Shown here: piece by piece, positions 1-11,589 of the stretch
How the letters are laid out: each line of letters opens with the position of its first letter
How positions within the stretch are numbered: the first letter of the stretch is position 1
Assembly (NCBI GenBank): GCA_007570785.1
Contig: ML661900.1
Location: 8,812,039-8,876,038 of the forward strand
Length of the DNA stretch: 64,000 bases
Direction of reading: 5' to 3'
Source: Antilocapra americana
Taxonomy: Eukaryota > Chordata > Mammalia > Artiodactyla > Antilocapridae
The notes under the pieces: model-generated
Seen by the model: only the letters and a program-made list of their open reading frames with translations
Told to the model about the DNA's origin: nothing
Databases searched by the model: none
Translations under genes and position numbers: made by a program

Positions 1-778
1 AAAAAACATGGACTCTTGATCCTGACAGTGAGTATAAATTCACCAACAGTGTAATATTTCTGATGTCTGAACTTCTCGTTTCTTGAGATAATATATCCAC
101 TTATTGTTTAAGCCATTTTAATTCGAATTTCTGTATCTTGCAACCAACGTTCTAACTGATACAGCAAGTGTTGAAGTTATTTTAGCATTATACTTTTCAG
201 TGTCTAAACTACACTCTACCACCAAAAAGTGCTCAAAAATGTATTTCAATTAACCATTAAATGAAATATTTTCACTACTGAAACTAAGAAGTCATCCTAT
301 CTTATTAAAAGGTATATGAAAAAGGCATTTTTATTTCCTTTGTTCCCATAAGCACTCAATAATCTATAGGGAAAAGAAAAGAGTGGCTAGTCTATTAATA
401 TCTCTAAGTTTAAATACTTTTCTTGTATAAACGTAATTGAAAAATATTCTCTACATTATTCATAATGCATATGTAATGCTATTTTAAGAGTACTAGTAAT
501 GAAAATGACACATTAGGATTTTTCTGGGGATTTGCATAACATTAGATTACATTCCTGATGATAGTTAAGATAAATTTTCCAGATTTTCAAAAAGTACTAT
601 TTAAAAAACAAAACCAAAAAAACTCCAAATAACAAAAGTCTATATCTCTAGCTGAATTTTATTTTGTGGTTAAAAAATAAATCTTAGTGGGTTACTTTGA
701 AGATTATCTTGGGTGATATTATATTAATTTTCTGATTGATGGGCTAAGGATAAAGCATGATTACAAAGAATAAAGGAG
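1..778. other. Unassigned AT-rich DNA
   Basis: No reading frame of note, no recognised repeat and no RNA gene. The sequence is AT-rich single-copy-looking DNA up to the start of a CHR SINE. Confidence 0.5.
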
Positions 779-1012
779 GATTTCCCTGGAGGTCCAGTGG
801 GTGGTTAAGAATCTACCTGCCAATGCAGGGAACATGGGTTTGATCCCTGGTCTGGGAAGATTCCACATGCCTCAGGGTAAATAAACCTGTGTGCTGCAAC
901 TACTAAAGCCCTTGCACCTGAAGCCCATGCTCAGTAACAAAATAAGAAGCCTTCCACAAAGCAATGAAGATGGAGCACAGCCAAAAATAAATTTTTTTTA
1001 TAAAAGATGTCC
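779..1012 (+). mobile_element. CHR-type tRNA-derived SINE
   Basis: The head matches the cetartiodactyl CHR SINE (TTTCCCTGGAGGTCCAGTGG). A Pol III B-box-like GGTTTGATCCC lies at 837-847, followed by the typical CAACTACTAAAGCCC-type body and a tail reading AGCCAAAAATAAATTTT. The copy is clearly diverged. It is non-coding and has no retrotransposition function of its own; such SINEs depend on a LINE partner. Confidence 0.85.
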
Positions 1013-1082
1013 CCTTAAAAAAGGAATAAATGAATAAGGGCCTTATAAGACTATACTTGGAACTGTCTTTGCTGTTGCCTAC

Positions 1083-1546
1083 AGGAAGATGGTTTTTCCA
1101 GTAGTCATGTATGGATGTGAGAGTTGGACCATCAAGAAGGCTAAGCACTGAAGAACTGTTGCTTTTGAATTGTAGTGTTAGAGAAGACTCATGGGAGTTG
1201 CTTGGACTGCAAGGAGATCTAACCAGTCCATCCAAAAGGAAATCAACCCGAATACTCACTAGAAGGACTGATGCTGAAGCTGAAGCTCCAGTATTTAGGC
1301 AGTATTTCCAATATTCCAAAACCAGATGCAAAGGGCCAACTCATTAGAAAATCCCCTGATGCTGGGAAAGATTGAAGGCAGGAGGAGAAGGGGAAGACAG
1401 AGGAAGAGATGGTTGGATGGCAACACTGACTCAATTGGCATGAGTTTGAGCAAGCTCTGGAGGATGGTGAAGGACAGGGAAGCCTGGTGTGCTGCAGTTA
1501 ATGGGGCCACAAAGAGTCAGACACAACTGAGTGACTGAACAACAAC
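1083..1546 (+). mobile_element. BovB LINE, 5'-truncated 3' end
   Basis: This is the last ~460 bp of a BovB (RTE clade) element. It covers the end of the endonuclease-RT reading frame and the short 3' end. The reading frame at 1326-1538 shows the BovB C-terminus (residues SLENPLMLGKIEGRRRRGRQ), ending in SQTQLSD just before the terminal GACTGAACAACAACAGG. The reading frame upstream is shifted and carries a stop after the KKAKH-like stretch, so this is a dead copy. It lies 70 bp downstream of a CHR SINE. Confidence 0.9.
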
Positions 1547-3544
1547 AGGAGGATGATCAGTGTTTTTATCAAAGTAATTAGATGAGTATTTATTCTAAAT
1601 ATTGAAAATTATCTTTGGGCCTGCCATTTACATGAAATGCTAAGCAATGCAGGAAAAAACCTTAAAAAGGATCTCAAGATGTCCCTCAAAGGAGTCTTTC
1701 ACACAAAATGCTTAAAGAATGAGACTATTCTAAGTCTAATGACAGAGGATGCCCTGGCATAAGGAAACTATTTTCTGTGTTTTATGATTCAGTTCTGTGT
1801 TTATTCAGATGTGTTAAAGCAATAAAAACAAAAACATGTTTTCATGCTATAATTACTAATAATGTGTTAAGTGCCAACCCCCTGTCAAATTTGGCATTGT
1901 CCCTTATACTGGATGAGTATTTCTTGCAGTATATTTTGGATGCATTTCATGTACTTTGTATTGGATATAATATTAATGTTCCCCAAAGCACTTGGAAAGT
2001 AATCTGTATGATGATTAGGAGAAAACATAAGTATCTATCAGGGCACAGATTTTCCACTTTATTTTTGGGGAAAGCGTGAAGCAAAAATAAAGTTTTAAAT
2101 TCATGCTTCTTAAAACTCAGAGGATTGTCTATGAGAGAAACAACTTCAACAACAACTACAAAACTGGCCATCTCTTCTAAGAAGCTTATGGTTTAATCTG
2201 AACAATGCATGATATTAATGGGCTTTCTTAAAAATTATTTTGGAAGTCATCTCTGTGAGCCATCTGGTGTTGAAGATGGGAGAGACAGTATCCTATGTAT
2301 CTTTTTATTTTTTTAAAAAAAATAATTTATTTTTCTCGGCATCCTGCTAAAATCTCCTGTATCTTTCTATTTCTCCAGTTAAGAAAGTAAATAGTAAACA
2401 AAAATATTAACTGAATTTTTATAAAACATATAGGATAAGTTGTATGAGTTTGTTTTTTCGCTTTGTTTTTTTAAGAATTTGTAGCATTTTGTATGACATT
2501 CCGTGATTGCTAATTGCGAAGTCAATATAAAAAAAAATAGAAATTGACTCACCGAATTGGCATTGTCTATATATTCCTATATTCACATTGCCAACTGTAA
2601 GTTCTAACAAGAGGTTGAGAACTTTCATTTCTATTTGAAAGTATGATATTAATACACTAATTAAAGAATATTTTATATATCTAAACTTTTCATTCAGTAA
2701 ATGAATCTATATAAAATATAAATACACAAAAGTTTCACATATATACACATACATGTATGTGTATATATAATATCAATTAGTCTTATTCATTTCTTCTATT
2801 TCTTAGTTTTTCACTTGGAATGAAAATGCTTAGAACTGAAAAAAATTGAATTTATCAATTAATTGTGTTAATCAGTTAATCATTTTTTATTTTTTCATCT
2901 CATATAATGATCTGAATTCACTCTTAAACTGCGAAGACAGATCACTACATATCATATTGTTATTACAATGATAATAAGGGAAGCCTTAATACCAGTAAAT
3001 TTGACAAATAGATGCAATGTACATATTTCTTATAAGTATAACATGAAAGCTGACACAAGATGAAATAGAAAATCAGAAGAGTTCAATACCTATAATAAAA
3101 ATTGAATTCATCATCAAAAAGTTTTTCTCAAAGAATTCCAGGCCTAGATGCTTTCACTGAGGAATTATGCCAGACATCTCATGAATAAGTAATAGCAATT
3201 TTATACAAACTTTTTCAGAAAATAGAGATGGAAACACTTTCCAATTTGTTTTATGAGGCCAGTGAAAACCTAATATCAAAACATGACAATCATGTTGCAA
3301 ATTTAAGGCCCTATCAAAAAAGTAGAAGGTAGGAGTCAAGGATACTCTTCTGTTAGTAAAACACTGCTTTGTAGTAAATCAAATTTTACTAAAAATATAC
3401 TTCCATGACCCATAACAAGATAAAAATTATTTTTAAAATTTCATGATGGTTTGTTATTCAATATGTAAGATTTTAGTGAAGAAGAAAAATAAATTTTGAT
3501 AACCATGTATAAAAGTAAAAATTCTCTGTAATCTTAGTTCTGCT
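1547..3544. other. Unassigned DNA
   Basis: About 2 kb without a recognised repeat or credible gene. Only short chance reading frames of 60-100 residues are present. It contains one perfect 30-bp palindrome (2739-2768) and A/T-rich runs. Confidence 0.45.
2739..2768. repeat. Perfect 30-bp palindrome
   Basis: An alternating A/T- and CA/TG-rich sequence is identical to its own reverse complement over 30 bp, centred on ACATGT at 2751-2756. It is probably a microsatellite-like low-complexity palindrome rather than a regulatory site. Confidence 0.9.
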
Positions 3545-3735
3545 GTTTTAAGTAAAGAATCCTCTTGCAATGCAGGAGACTCAAGTACAATCCATTGGTT
3601 GGGAAGATACCGTAAAGAAGGGAATGGCAACCCACTCCAGTATGCTTGCTTGGAGAATACCATGAAGCCTGGTGTGTTACAATTCATGAGGTTGCAAAGA
3701 GTCGGACATGACTGAACACCTAACACACACATACA
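3545..3735 (+). mobile_element. Bov-tA SINE
   Basis: A ruminant tRNA-Glu/BovB-derived SINE. The tRNA-like head is truncated, then AAAGAAGGGAATGGCAACCC and CTCCAGTATGCTTGCTTGG follow. It ends in GAGTCGGACATGACTGAAC and a CA-rich tail near 3725. Confidence 0.85.
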
Positions 3736-3954
3736 TAGACTCAGGAGAAAAATGACAGGAGATATATAAACCAATCACCACATAATGTCATTATATTTAT
3801 ATTTTAAAGTGCATTATTAGGAGCCACTTACCTGGATGTTATTACTAAGCATCTGGGCAATTCAAAGAATAATTTCCACCTTTAACTATGTAAAAAGCCT
3901 TTCTAGCAGGCCAGGACCACTTAATGTAGTTAAGAAGAGCTAAGGAAATATATA

Positions 3955-4085
3955 TACACCCCAAAGTGGGATTGCTGAATCATATGGTAGTTCTGTTTGC
4001 ACTTTTTGAGAAAATTCTGTACTGTCTTCCATACTTTCTGTATACTACTTCACAGTGCCACTAACAATGTGCAACATATATACAT
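3955..4085 (-). mobile_element. Old L1 fragment (ORF2 C-terminal part)
   Basis: Read on the minus strand this matches the end of mammalian L1 ORF2. Visible on the plus strand are CCCAAAGTGGGATTGCTGAA, TCATATGGTAG and CAGTGCCACTAACAATGTGC, the antisense forms of the conserved L1 C-terminal region. It is heavily diverged. It may be the same L1 copy as the antisense piece at 4470-4730. Confidence 0.65.
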
Positions 4086-4469
4086 GTATATAATTATAAC
4101 TGATGCTATTCCTTTTGCATTTGAATTACCATCCAGAATTTCAAATTGTTTTTTTATGGTTTCATAAACAATTCCCTATGACAATCCACAACAGTCTAAT
4201 ATTACTCAAACTTCTATGATATCTTTTATTTAATTATGTACTATCTTATTAGAATTAAGTTAAATATGATGTATTTGCAATTAAGATGTACTCCAAATAA
4301 AATTTTTGTTATATTACGGCATACAGAATAGAATGGGTTATACACATGTAACACATAAAGAATAATAATTCAAAAAGCACTCATTGATTTAAGGAAAAAG
4401 AGCATTACAGTTATCTTTGAAATCAACTAAGTAACTTTTCCCAAAGGTACCAAGAGGTAATTATTCTGA
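4086..4469. other. Unassigned DNA
   Basis: No gene and no confident repeat. It probably contains decayed L1 sequence linking the two antisense L1 pieces on either side. Confidence 0.3.
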
Positions 4470-4730
4470 CATCTTATATTTTTTTCACCCCCTTTCTTTG
4501 CTTTATAGCCCCTCAGCTTTACTATTTCTGGCCTTATAGGAATAGCATTTGGTATTTCACCATTAAGGATATTTATATCTCTAGACACTTTGGAAACAGC
4601 CTTTATCAAGTTGAAGAAATTCACTTCTATCCTTATTTTACTGAGACATTTTATCAAGAAACAATGGGTTGGATATAGTTAAATGGCTTTTCTATGTCTA
4701 TTGAGGTGGTTATCTGTTTTTTCCTTTATT
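4470..4730 (-). mobile_element. Old L1 (L1M) ORF2 fragment, left of BovB insertion
   Basis: The antisense L1 ORF2 text is visible (TTTATCAAGTTGAAGAAATT, then CTATGTCTATTGAGGTGG). The L1 text stops at the BovB locus and continues at 6871 (TTTTGTTAATATAGGGG...), so this L1 was the target. The last 12 bp (4719-4730, TTTTCCTTTATT) recur at 6859-6870 as a target-site duplication. Confidence 0.7.
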
Positions 4731-5862
4731 CAGTTCACTTCAGTTCAGTCACTGTCTTGTCTGACTCCTTGAGACCCCATGGAATGCAGCACCCCAGGCT
4801 TCCCTGTCCATCACCATTCCCCAAGCCTCCTCAAACTCATGTACATCATGTTAGTGATTTCATCTGACCATCTCATCCTCTGTCATCCCCTTCTCCTCCT
4901 GCCTTCAATCTTTCCCAGCATCAGGGTCTTTTCCAGTGAGTCAATTCTTTGCATCAGGTAGCCAAAGTATTGGGGTTTCAGCATCAGCATCAGTCCTTCC
5001 AATGAATATTCAGGACTGATTTCCTTTAGGATGGACTGGTTGGATCCCCTTACAGTCCAAGGGACTCTCAAGAGTCTTCTCCAACACCACAGTTCAAAAC
5101 CATCAATTCTTTGGCACTCAGATTTTTTTATAGTCCCTTCTGTTAGATTTATATCACTTCTGCCCTTTGTTGTGCCCATCTTTGCATGAAATGTTCCCTT
5201 GTTATCTCTAATTTTCTTTAAGAGACCTCTAGTCTTTCCCATTCTATTGCTTTCCTCTGTTTCTTTTCAATGACCACTGAGGAAGGCTTTCTTATCTTGC
5301 AATTCTTTAGAACTCTGCATTCAAATGGGTATGTCTTTCCTTTCTTCCTTTGCCTTTCACTTCTCTTCTTTTCACAGCTATTCATAAGGCCTTCTCAGAC
5401 AACCATTTTGCCTTTTGTATTTCTTTTTCTTGGAGATGGTCTTGATTCCTGTCTCCTGTACAATGTCACGAACCTCCATCCCTAGTTCATCAGGCATTCT
5501 GTCTATCAGATCTAGTCCCTTAAATCTATTTCTCACTTCCACTGTATAGTCATAAGGGATTTGATTTAGGTCATACCTGAATGGTCTAGTGGTTTTCTCC
5601 ACTTTCTTCAATTTCAGTCTGAATTTGGCAATAAGGAGTTCATGATCTGAGCCACAGTCTACTCCCAGTCTTGTTTTTGCTGACTGTATAGAGCTTCTCC
5701 ATCTTTGGCTGCAAAGAATATAATCAAGCTGATTTCAGCATTGACCATCTGGTGATGTCCATGTGTAGAGTCTTCTCTTGTGTTGTTGGAAGAGGGTGTT
5801 TGCTATGACCAGTGCATTCTCTTGGCAGACCTCTATTATGTTCTCTTGGCAGAACTCTATTA
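4731..5862 (-). mobile_element. BovB LINE, antisense, internally deleted
   Basis: On the minus strand this is a BovB copy whose 3' end lies at 4731 (CAGTTCACTTCAGTTCAGTC). The 3' region runs to about 5135. There it jumps directly to the middle of the protein: the minus-strand frame 4883-5242 joins the KKSECQRIDGF segment to the MGKTRGLLKKIRDNKGTFHA segment, skipping roughly 350 residues of RT. The segment 5136-5862 covers the linker and part of the endonuclease domain (frames 5378-5611 and 5735-5953, the latter with NTLFQQHKRRLYTWTSPDGQ). A ~24-bp tandem duplication of CTCTTGGCAGAACTCTATTA sits at the right edge. It is one part of an insertion flanked by a 12-bp target-site duplication. Confidence 0.85.
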
Positions 5863-6382
5863 TGACCAACCTAGACAGCATATTAAAAAGCAGAGACATT
5901 ACTTTGTCAACAAAGGCCCATCTAGTCAAGGCTATGGTTTTTCCAGTAGTCATGTATGGATGTGAGAGTTGGACTATAAAGAAAGCTGAGCACTGAAGAA
6001 TTGATGCTTTTGAACTGTGGTGTTAGGGAAGACTCTTGAGAGTCCCTTGGACTGCAAGGAGATCCAATCAGTCAATCCTAAAGGAAATCAGTCCTGAATA
6101 TTCATTGGAAGGACTGATGTTGAAGCCGAAACTCCAATACTCTGGCCACCTGATATGAAGAGCTGACTCATTTGAAAATACCCTGATGCTGTGATGGATT
6201 GGGGCCAGGAAGAGAAGGGGATGAGAGAGGATGAGATGATTGGATGGCATCACTGATTCAATGGACATGAGTCTGAGTAAACTCCTGGAGTTAGTTATAG
6301 ACAAGGAGTCCTGGCATGCTGCAGTCCGTGGGTTGCAAGGAGTCGGACATGACTGAGCAACTGAACTGACTGAATGAATGAA
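5863..6382 (+). mobile_element. BovB LINE 3' end, sense, nested in antisense BovB
   Basis: This starts at ATGACCAACCTAGACAGC and runs through the C-terminal RT region (VVMYGCESWTIKKAEH in the frame 5778-5996). It finishes with the BovB terminus GACTGAGCAACTGAACTGAC plus a (TGAA)n tail. It carries its own 3' terminus, so it is an independent 5'-truncated insertion and not the inverted 5' part of the surrounding copy. It is flanked on both sides by the same antisense BovB interval (about 5580-5860 and 6383-6640). Confidence 0.85.
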
Positions 6383-6858
6383 TGAATGGTCTAGTGGTTT
6401 TCATTACTTTCTTCAGTTTAATTCTGAATTTGGTATTAAGGAGTTCATGATGAGCCACAGTCAGCTCCCTGTCTTGTTTTTGCTGACTGCCTAGAGCTTC
6501 TCCATCTTGCCTCAAAGAATATAATCAATCTCATTTCGTTACTGACCATCTGGTGTTGTCCATGTGTAGAGTTTTCTCTTATGTTGTTGAAAGAGGGTGT
6601 TTGCTAAGACTAGTGTGTTCTCTTCACAAAACTGTGTTAGTCTTTGCCCTGCTTCATTTTGTAAACCAAGGCCAAATTTTCCTGTTGCTCCAGGTATCTC
6701 TTGACTTCCTACTTTTGCATTCCAGTCCCCTGTAATAAAAAGGTCATCTTTTGGAGTGTTAGTTCTAGAAGGTCTTGTAGTTCTTCATAGAACCATTCAA
6801 TTTCAGCTTCTTCAGCATTACTGGTCAGGGTATAGACTTGGATTACTGTGATATTGAA
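6383..6858 (-). mobile_element. BovB LINE endonuclease region, antisense
   Basis: This begins with GAATGGTCTAGTGGTTTTC, repeating the content of 5577-5860, and then continues upstream through the endonuclease domain to its 5' truncation point at GATATTGAA. The two overlapping copies differ at roughly one position in eight. The right boundary abuts the second copy of the 12-bp target duplication at 6859-6870. Confidence 0.85.
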
Positions 6859-6929
6859 TTTTCCTTTATTATTTTGTTAATATAGGGGATTACATTGTTT
6901 CGTATGTGAAATCAAAGTTTCATTCTAAT

Positions 6930-8060
6930 TGACTTTATTGAGATATAAGTTACATACAGTAAATATGCACTCACTTTAAAACAGTTCAATGTGCTTTTCA
7001 AATGTATTATTTCCTTTTAATTATGACTCCAATTAAATTTTAGAATTATTTACATTACCCCAAAATTTCCTTCATGACTCCGTAGCTACTGACAGCTAAC
7101 CCTTGCCAGTGCAATGCAAACTCTGGTCTGATGCTTGTTAGTATATATTCATTGTATTTGACCTATAAATTCATGTAAATGAAGCCATACAATTTATGCT
7201 CTTTTGTGTCTTGTTCCTCTGACTTCACATAACATTTTGGGGATGTGTTGGTTATTTGTAATCTATTTCTTGTTGATGCACATCATTTTATTGTATGATT
7301 ATACCAGAGTTTGTTTATCATTTTCCTGCTGATGGACATATTTGTGTTGTTTCCATTTGGGGGTGATAATTGTTGAAATTGTTATGTACAATGATGTACA
7401 AGTCTTTGTTTGGCTATATATTTTCATTATTCTTGGGAAAATACGTTGAAGTAGAATTTCTAGGTGGTGTGTGATTTGAATATTAAGTAGATGCTAAACT
7501 TTATAATAATATAAAAACTGTAATAATCTAACACACTATTTAAAGATGGTTATATTTAATATTTTTACTGACAATGTATGAAAGTTTCAGTTGTTTCATA
7601 TCTACATTGGTCATTTTAAATCAATTTTATTCTAGATATTCTAATGAGTATATAGAGGAATCATAAGATTTTAATTTTGATTTCTCTGATATCTAGCAAT
7701 GTTGAGGATTTTAATTTCTACCAATTGGATATATGTATAGGTATATTATTTTATGAATTATCTGTTTAAATGTCATACTTGTCATAATGTGCAGTTTGTT
7801 TCATTATTTAATTGAAATGTTCTTTATATGTTCTGGTTACATACCCTTTATCAGGCATTTGTATTGTAAATATTTTCTCCCAGTCTGTGAGTTACATTTT
7901 CATTATTTCAATGTGTTTTAAACCACATTTCTAGTCAATTCCAAATTATAAATTTTCTTGTGCTTTGTGTACTCTTAAAAATATTGTCCTACTACAAGAT
8001 CAAAAAGATTTCTCCTGTTTCCTACTGTATATTTACTTTATCACTCCTAGAATTCCTTTA
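6930..8060 (-). mobile_element. L1M (old L1) 3' end and ORF2, antisense
   Basis: Plus-strand text follows the antisense order of an L1M 3' end: TGACTTTATTGAGATATAAG, then a diverged ORF2 C-terminus (GTTTCCATTTGGGGGTGATAA). Further on come TTTATCAGGCATTTGTATTG and ATTTTCTCCCAGTCTGTGAG. It has many indels and no frame survives. The piece 6871-6929 belongs to the L1 interrupted by BovB. Confidence 0.75.
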
Positions 8061-9240
8061 TTACTATTATTTCTATTTCTTTGTTTGAGATTTTCCATTT
8101 TAGAGGGTGAAATTTTTATTGATTAAATAAATGGTCTTTTATTTCATTGAGGATATAGTAGCCACTTCTATATTCTTTCTGTACTAACATCTAGGTTTTC
8201 TTGGTTTTGCATTCAAGTAATTCCTTTTTCTCTAATACTGGATTCCATTGTCTTTATTCTTGGTATGTCATGATCTTTTGGGCTGTATCCTGGACATTAT
8301 GAATATTACATTTTGCAGATTCTTAATTCTGTTATTACCTTCCAATGATTATTATTTAGTTTTTTTGTTGGTTGTGGTCTTGCTTATTTTTTTCTTTTAA
8401 TAAGTGTTTTCCTTGCCTGTGCTTGAACTTTACATTTTGTTTCTTGGGAAGCGATTCTGGCCCTAGCTCAGGCCTTGGTTACCTGTCTTCGAGTCTGTTC
8501 CACACATGTGTAATTGAGGGGTCAGTCAGAGACAAGCGTAGGAAGTTTGAAGATTCTCCTCTCTGGCTCTTTCCCATTCATGATTCCACTACTGTGTTTG
8601 TAGTTTCTGGCTTCCTGACTTCTGTTTTCAATTTTCCCTGGCTGGAAGAGGTATAGTCTTTTGCAGACTTGCTCCCTGCTCCCAGTATTCAAGTCTGAAA
8701 GTGGTGGAAACTGTAATCTAATCTGGTTAGCTACCCATATTCCATTCTCCAAGAAAGTATGCCCTCCTAACCAGTCTTTTGGTTTCTGTCCACACTGCAG
8801 AACAATTAAATAGTTGATTTTTGCATTAGGTCAATGTTTTTATATTGTTTGCTGGTTTTTTAAATCATGAATGTATCTTGAATTTTATTAAATTTCTAGA
8901 TTAATTGTTAATATGATTTTTATTTTTTGTTCATATTGTAAAGTATACTCTTTAGATATCTAATTCTATCACTGCAATCATCATATAAAGTTTAATATTT
9001 CTTTACATGTAACTAGTATTAATTTGTTATTAGCTTATATATGATTTTTGCATATAAATGCAAAAGTGAGGTTTGACTGTAATTGTTTTTTTTCTTTCTT
9101 AGGTTTTGGTAGCAAGCTTTGACTAGCCTCACAAAAATGAGTAGAGAAGTTTGTCTTTTCTGTTATGGTGTTTGTGGATTTTAAATTATTTATTCTTTGA
9201 CTATTTGCTCTTGACAATTTAATTTTTTAAAGATTGATAG
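8061..9240. other. Unassigned DNA with weak L1-like text
   Basis: No gene. A stretch around 8800-8960 (AAATCATGAATGTATCTTGA and following) reads like very decayed antisense L1 ORF2. The slightly richer segment 8440-8800 is not assigned to any family; the reading frame 8372-8656 (94 codons) has no recognisable domain. Confidence 0.3.
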
Positions 9241-9244
9241 TTTA

Positions 9245-9895
9245 TTCATCCATTTACTAATTATAACTGAAAGCTTGTGCCCTTTGACCAGCACATCCCT
9301 ATTTTTGTCAGCCTGCAGTCTCTGGTAATCACCATTCTACTTCTTTCTATGAATTAGACTCTTTTTATATAAGATTCCACAAATATGTAAGATAATATAG
9401 TACTTGCTTTTCTCTGTCTAGTTTACTTCACTTAACCATAATGTACTCTAGTTTATCCAAGTTGTTGCAAATGGCATTTTTTTTCTTTCTCATGGCTAAA
9501 TAACATTCATTGTGTATATACATGCCACATCTTCTTTAAACATTCATGTGTCAATTGACATATTTTGCTATTGTGAATAATACTGTGGTGAACATGATGG
9601 TTCAGATATCTCTTTGAAATAGTGATTTTATTTTCTTTGTTTGAATCCCAGAAGTGGGATTGCTAGATTATATAGTATTTCTATTTTTAGGTTTTTGAGA
9701 AATGTCCATACTGTTCTCCATACTGGCTATACCAATTTGTCTTTCTATTAACAGTGTACCAGGATTCCTTTTTCTCTACGTCCTCACCAATACTTATTAT
9801 CTCTTGTCTTCGGATAGTAGCCGTTCTAACAGATGTGAAGTGATTTCTCATTGTGGCTTTGATTTGCATTTCCCTGATAGCCTCAATAAAGCTTG
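9245..9895 (-). mobile_element. L1 (old) ORF2 C-terminus and 3' end, antisense
   Basis: The minus-strand frame 9687-9977 contains EAIREMQIKATMRNHFTSVR, the conserved L1 ORF2 stretch upstream of the C-terminal zinc-knuckle-like region. The frame continues with a degraded GEDVEKKESW. Plus-strand landmarks are TCCCAGAAGTGGGATTGCTA and ATTTGCATTTCCCTGATAGC. It is truncated at 9895 within ORF2. Confidence 0.85.
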
Positions 9896-11589
9896 AGGAA
9901 AGGAAAAAGCTATATGTTATTGTGAGTTTTTCTGCCAGACCAACAGCTGTGGAAAATAAACAAAACTGATGTTGCATCTGCTCTTAGGAGGTTACAAATT
10001 ATATGTCTGTTGTCTAGAATAAAATTTAAGGTAGTTGAGTATTAGAACATAAAAATTAGTTCTAGATATTTTGAATGAAAGAATAAACCCTAAAAAAATT
10101 AAGTGAATGAATTTTACCTGAAGATAAGTTGCAAATTCTCTTTCTTTTTGGCTAAATCACATATAGATTCACACAGTTTTACAGGGTCAGTCTAAGGGAT
10201 GTAAAATCAATTCATGATGAAGTACTTTCACCCATTGAGACAGGAGTGAAGTCATTCTCCTTTCTCTTATGGAATTATACTAAATAACTATAGATTGGGG
10301 TGAACAGAGTAGAAGATATTACTTTACTAAAGAAGAAAAGATGCGTGGATAATTTCTTTTTCTGGGGATTCATCAGATTTGTGATTATACTGATTATCTT
10401 GTCCTTAGCTGTAACATTTTCTTCTGTGAGTGTGAATTTTCATCGTTTTATTATGGGCCAATCATCCCTGATTTAGAAAATTATAGAATACACCTTTATT
10501 TTTCTTAAAGTTATCCTGAAGTCTGAAAGTTTTGCAATCACAAAATTATCTGGTGTTATTTATATCTTTATTGTTGTCAGTTTTAAGGTGGTTGCCATTC
10601 CACTTATTGATCCTTCTGAATTGGTTTTCATGGTGGGAGGTAAGTACACTTCTATTTACATTAGCAATATTCATTTTTCTCATTTTTCATAAACATTTCT
10701 AATGAGAACAGACACCTTTATTAGTGGTCCCTTTCCATTCATTTCATTTTCCAGCTGCCATTCGTTTTCCAGTTTCCATGTTAAATTGTATGAATAATTT
10801 AAGTTGGACTTTTAATTTTCTTTTCTGGGCATGATTCCATTGTTTTATTTTGTGAATATTCTTAGTGGTAAATATGGAAAAATATCCCTAGAGTCTAAAG
10901 ATTAAAATCAGACAAATTCTATTCATCTTGTGCTCTAATCAAGCATAGAAGTCTATCAATTTTCTCCCTCATAGTAGCAGCCTGTCATATATCAGCTGTG
11001 TGGTATATTTGCTCTGTCCCTCTTCAGCTCTGATGACTTTGTGTTTTAACAGATACCAAACTGTGTAGTTATGTTTTCAGCCTATGACGTCCTCATTAAG
11101 AGCCACTCAAAAACTGACAGATGTTGGGGCACGTGGGGACTTCTACCTAAAGTGTAAACACAATGCAACTGTGTTACATAAAGTCAAACCATTTGATTAT
11201 ATAGAAACCTCTTCAAAGCTCTGAGAAGTATTCCAAATGCAATATTATCCCATTTGAACTCACCAAAGTGCTTTAAATACTAAACCATTTGAATATTATG
11301 ACATTCACGCTTTGTGTTCACTAATCACAAATGACGTAATCTTAAATTTTGTTGAAATGTCATAAAATTAATCTGCTGTAATATCTGTACGTGAAAATCA
11401 GTTCAGGCTCCAATGGTGAATGAAATATTGAATGCTACTGGATACACAGGGGAGGCTAATAATCTCCTCTGAATTTGAAACAGTTGTGAAGATATGGAAC
11501 ATTTTCAGGAATAGAAGCAGATTATTTGAGTGACAAATCACATATAAAATGCAACTTTTAAAAATACTTAGTAAAGATCACTTACGGCA
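9896..11589. other. Unassigned DNA
   Basis: About 1.7 kb without a recognised repeat, gene or RNA. AT-rich, with no long reading frame. Confidence 0.45.

Noticed and set aside
779..850. tRNA genes suggested by B-box-like GGTTTGATCCC in this and many other places
   Set aside because: These are tRNA-derived heads of CHR and Bov-tA SINEs without a tRNA cloverleaf or anticodon arm.
4731..6858. Twin priming as the explanation for the opposite-orientation BovB blocks
   Set aside because: The sense block carries its own BovB 3' terminus and tail, and the antisense interval is present on both sides, so it is a separate insertion or recombination product.
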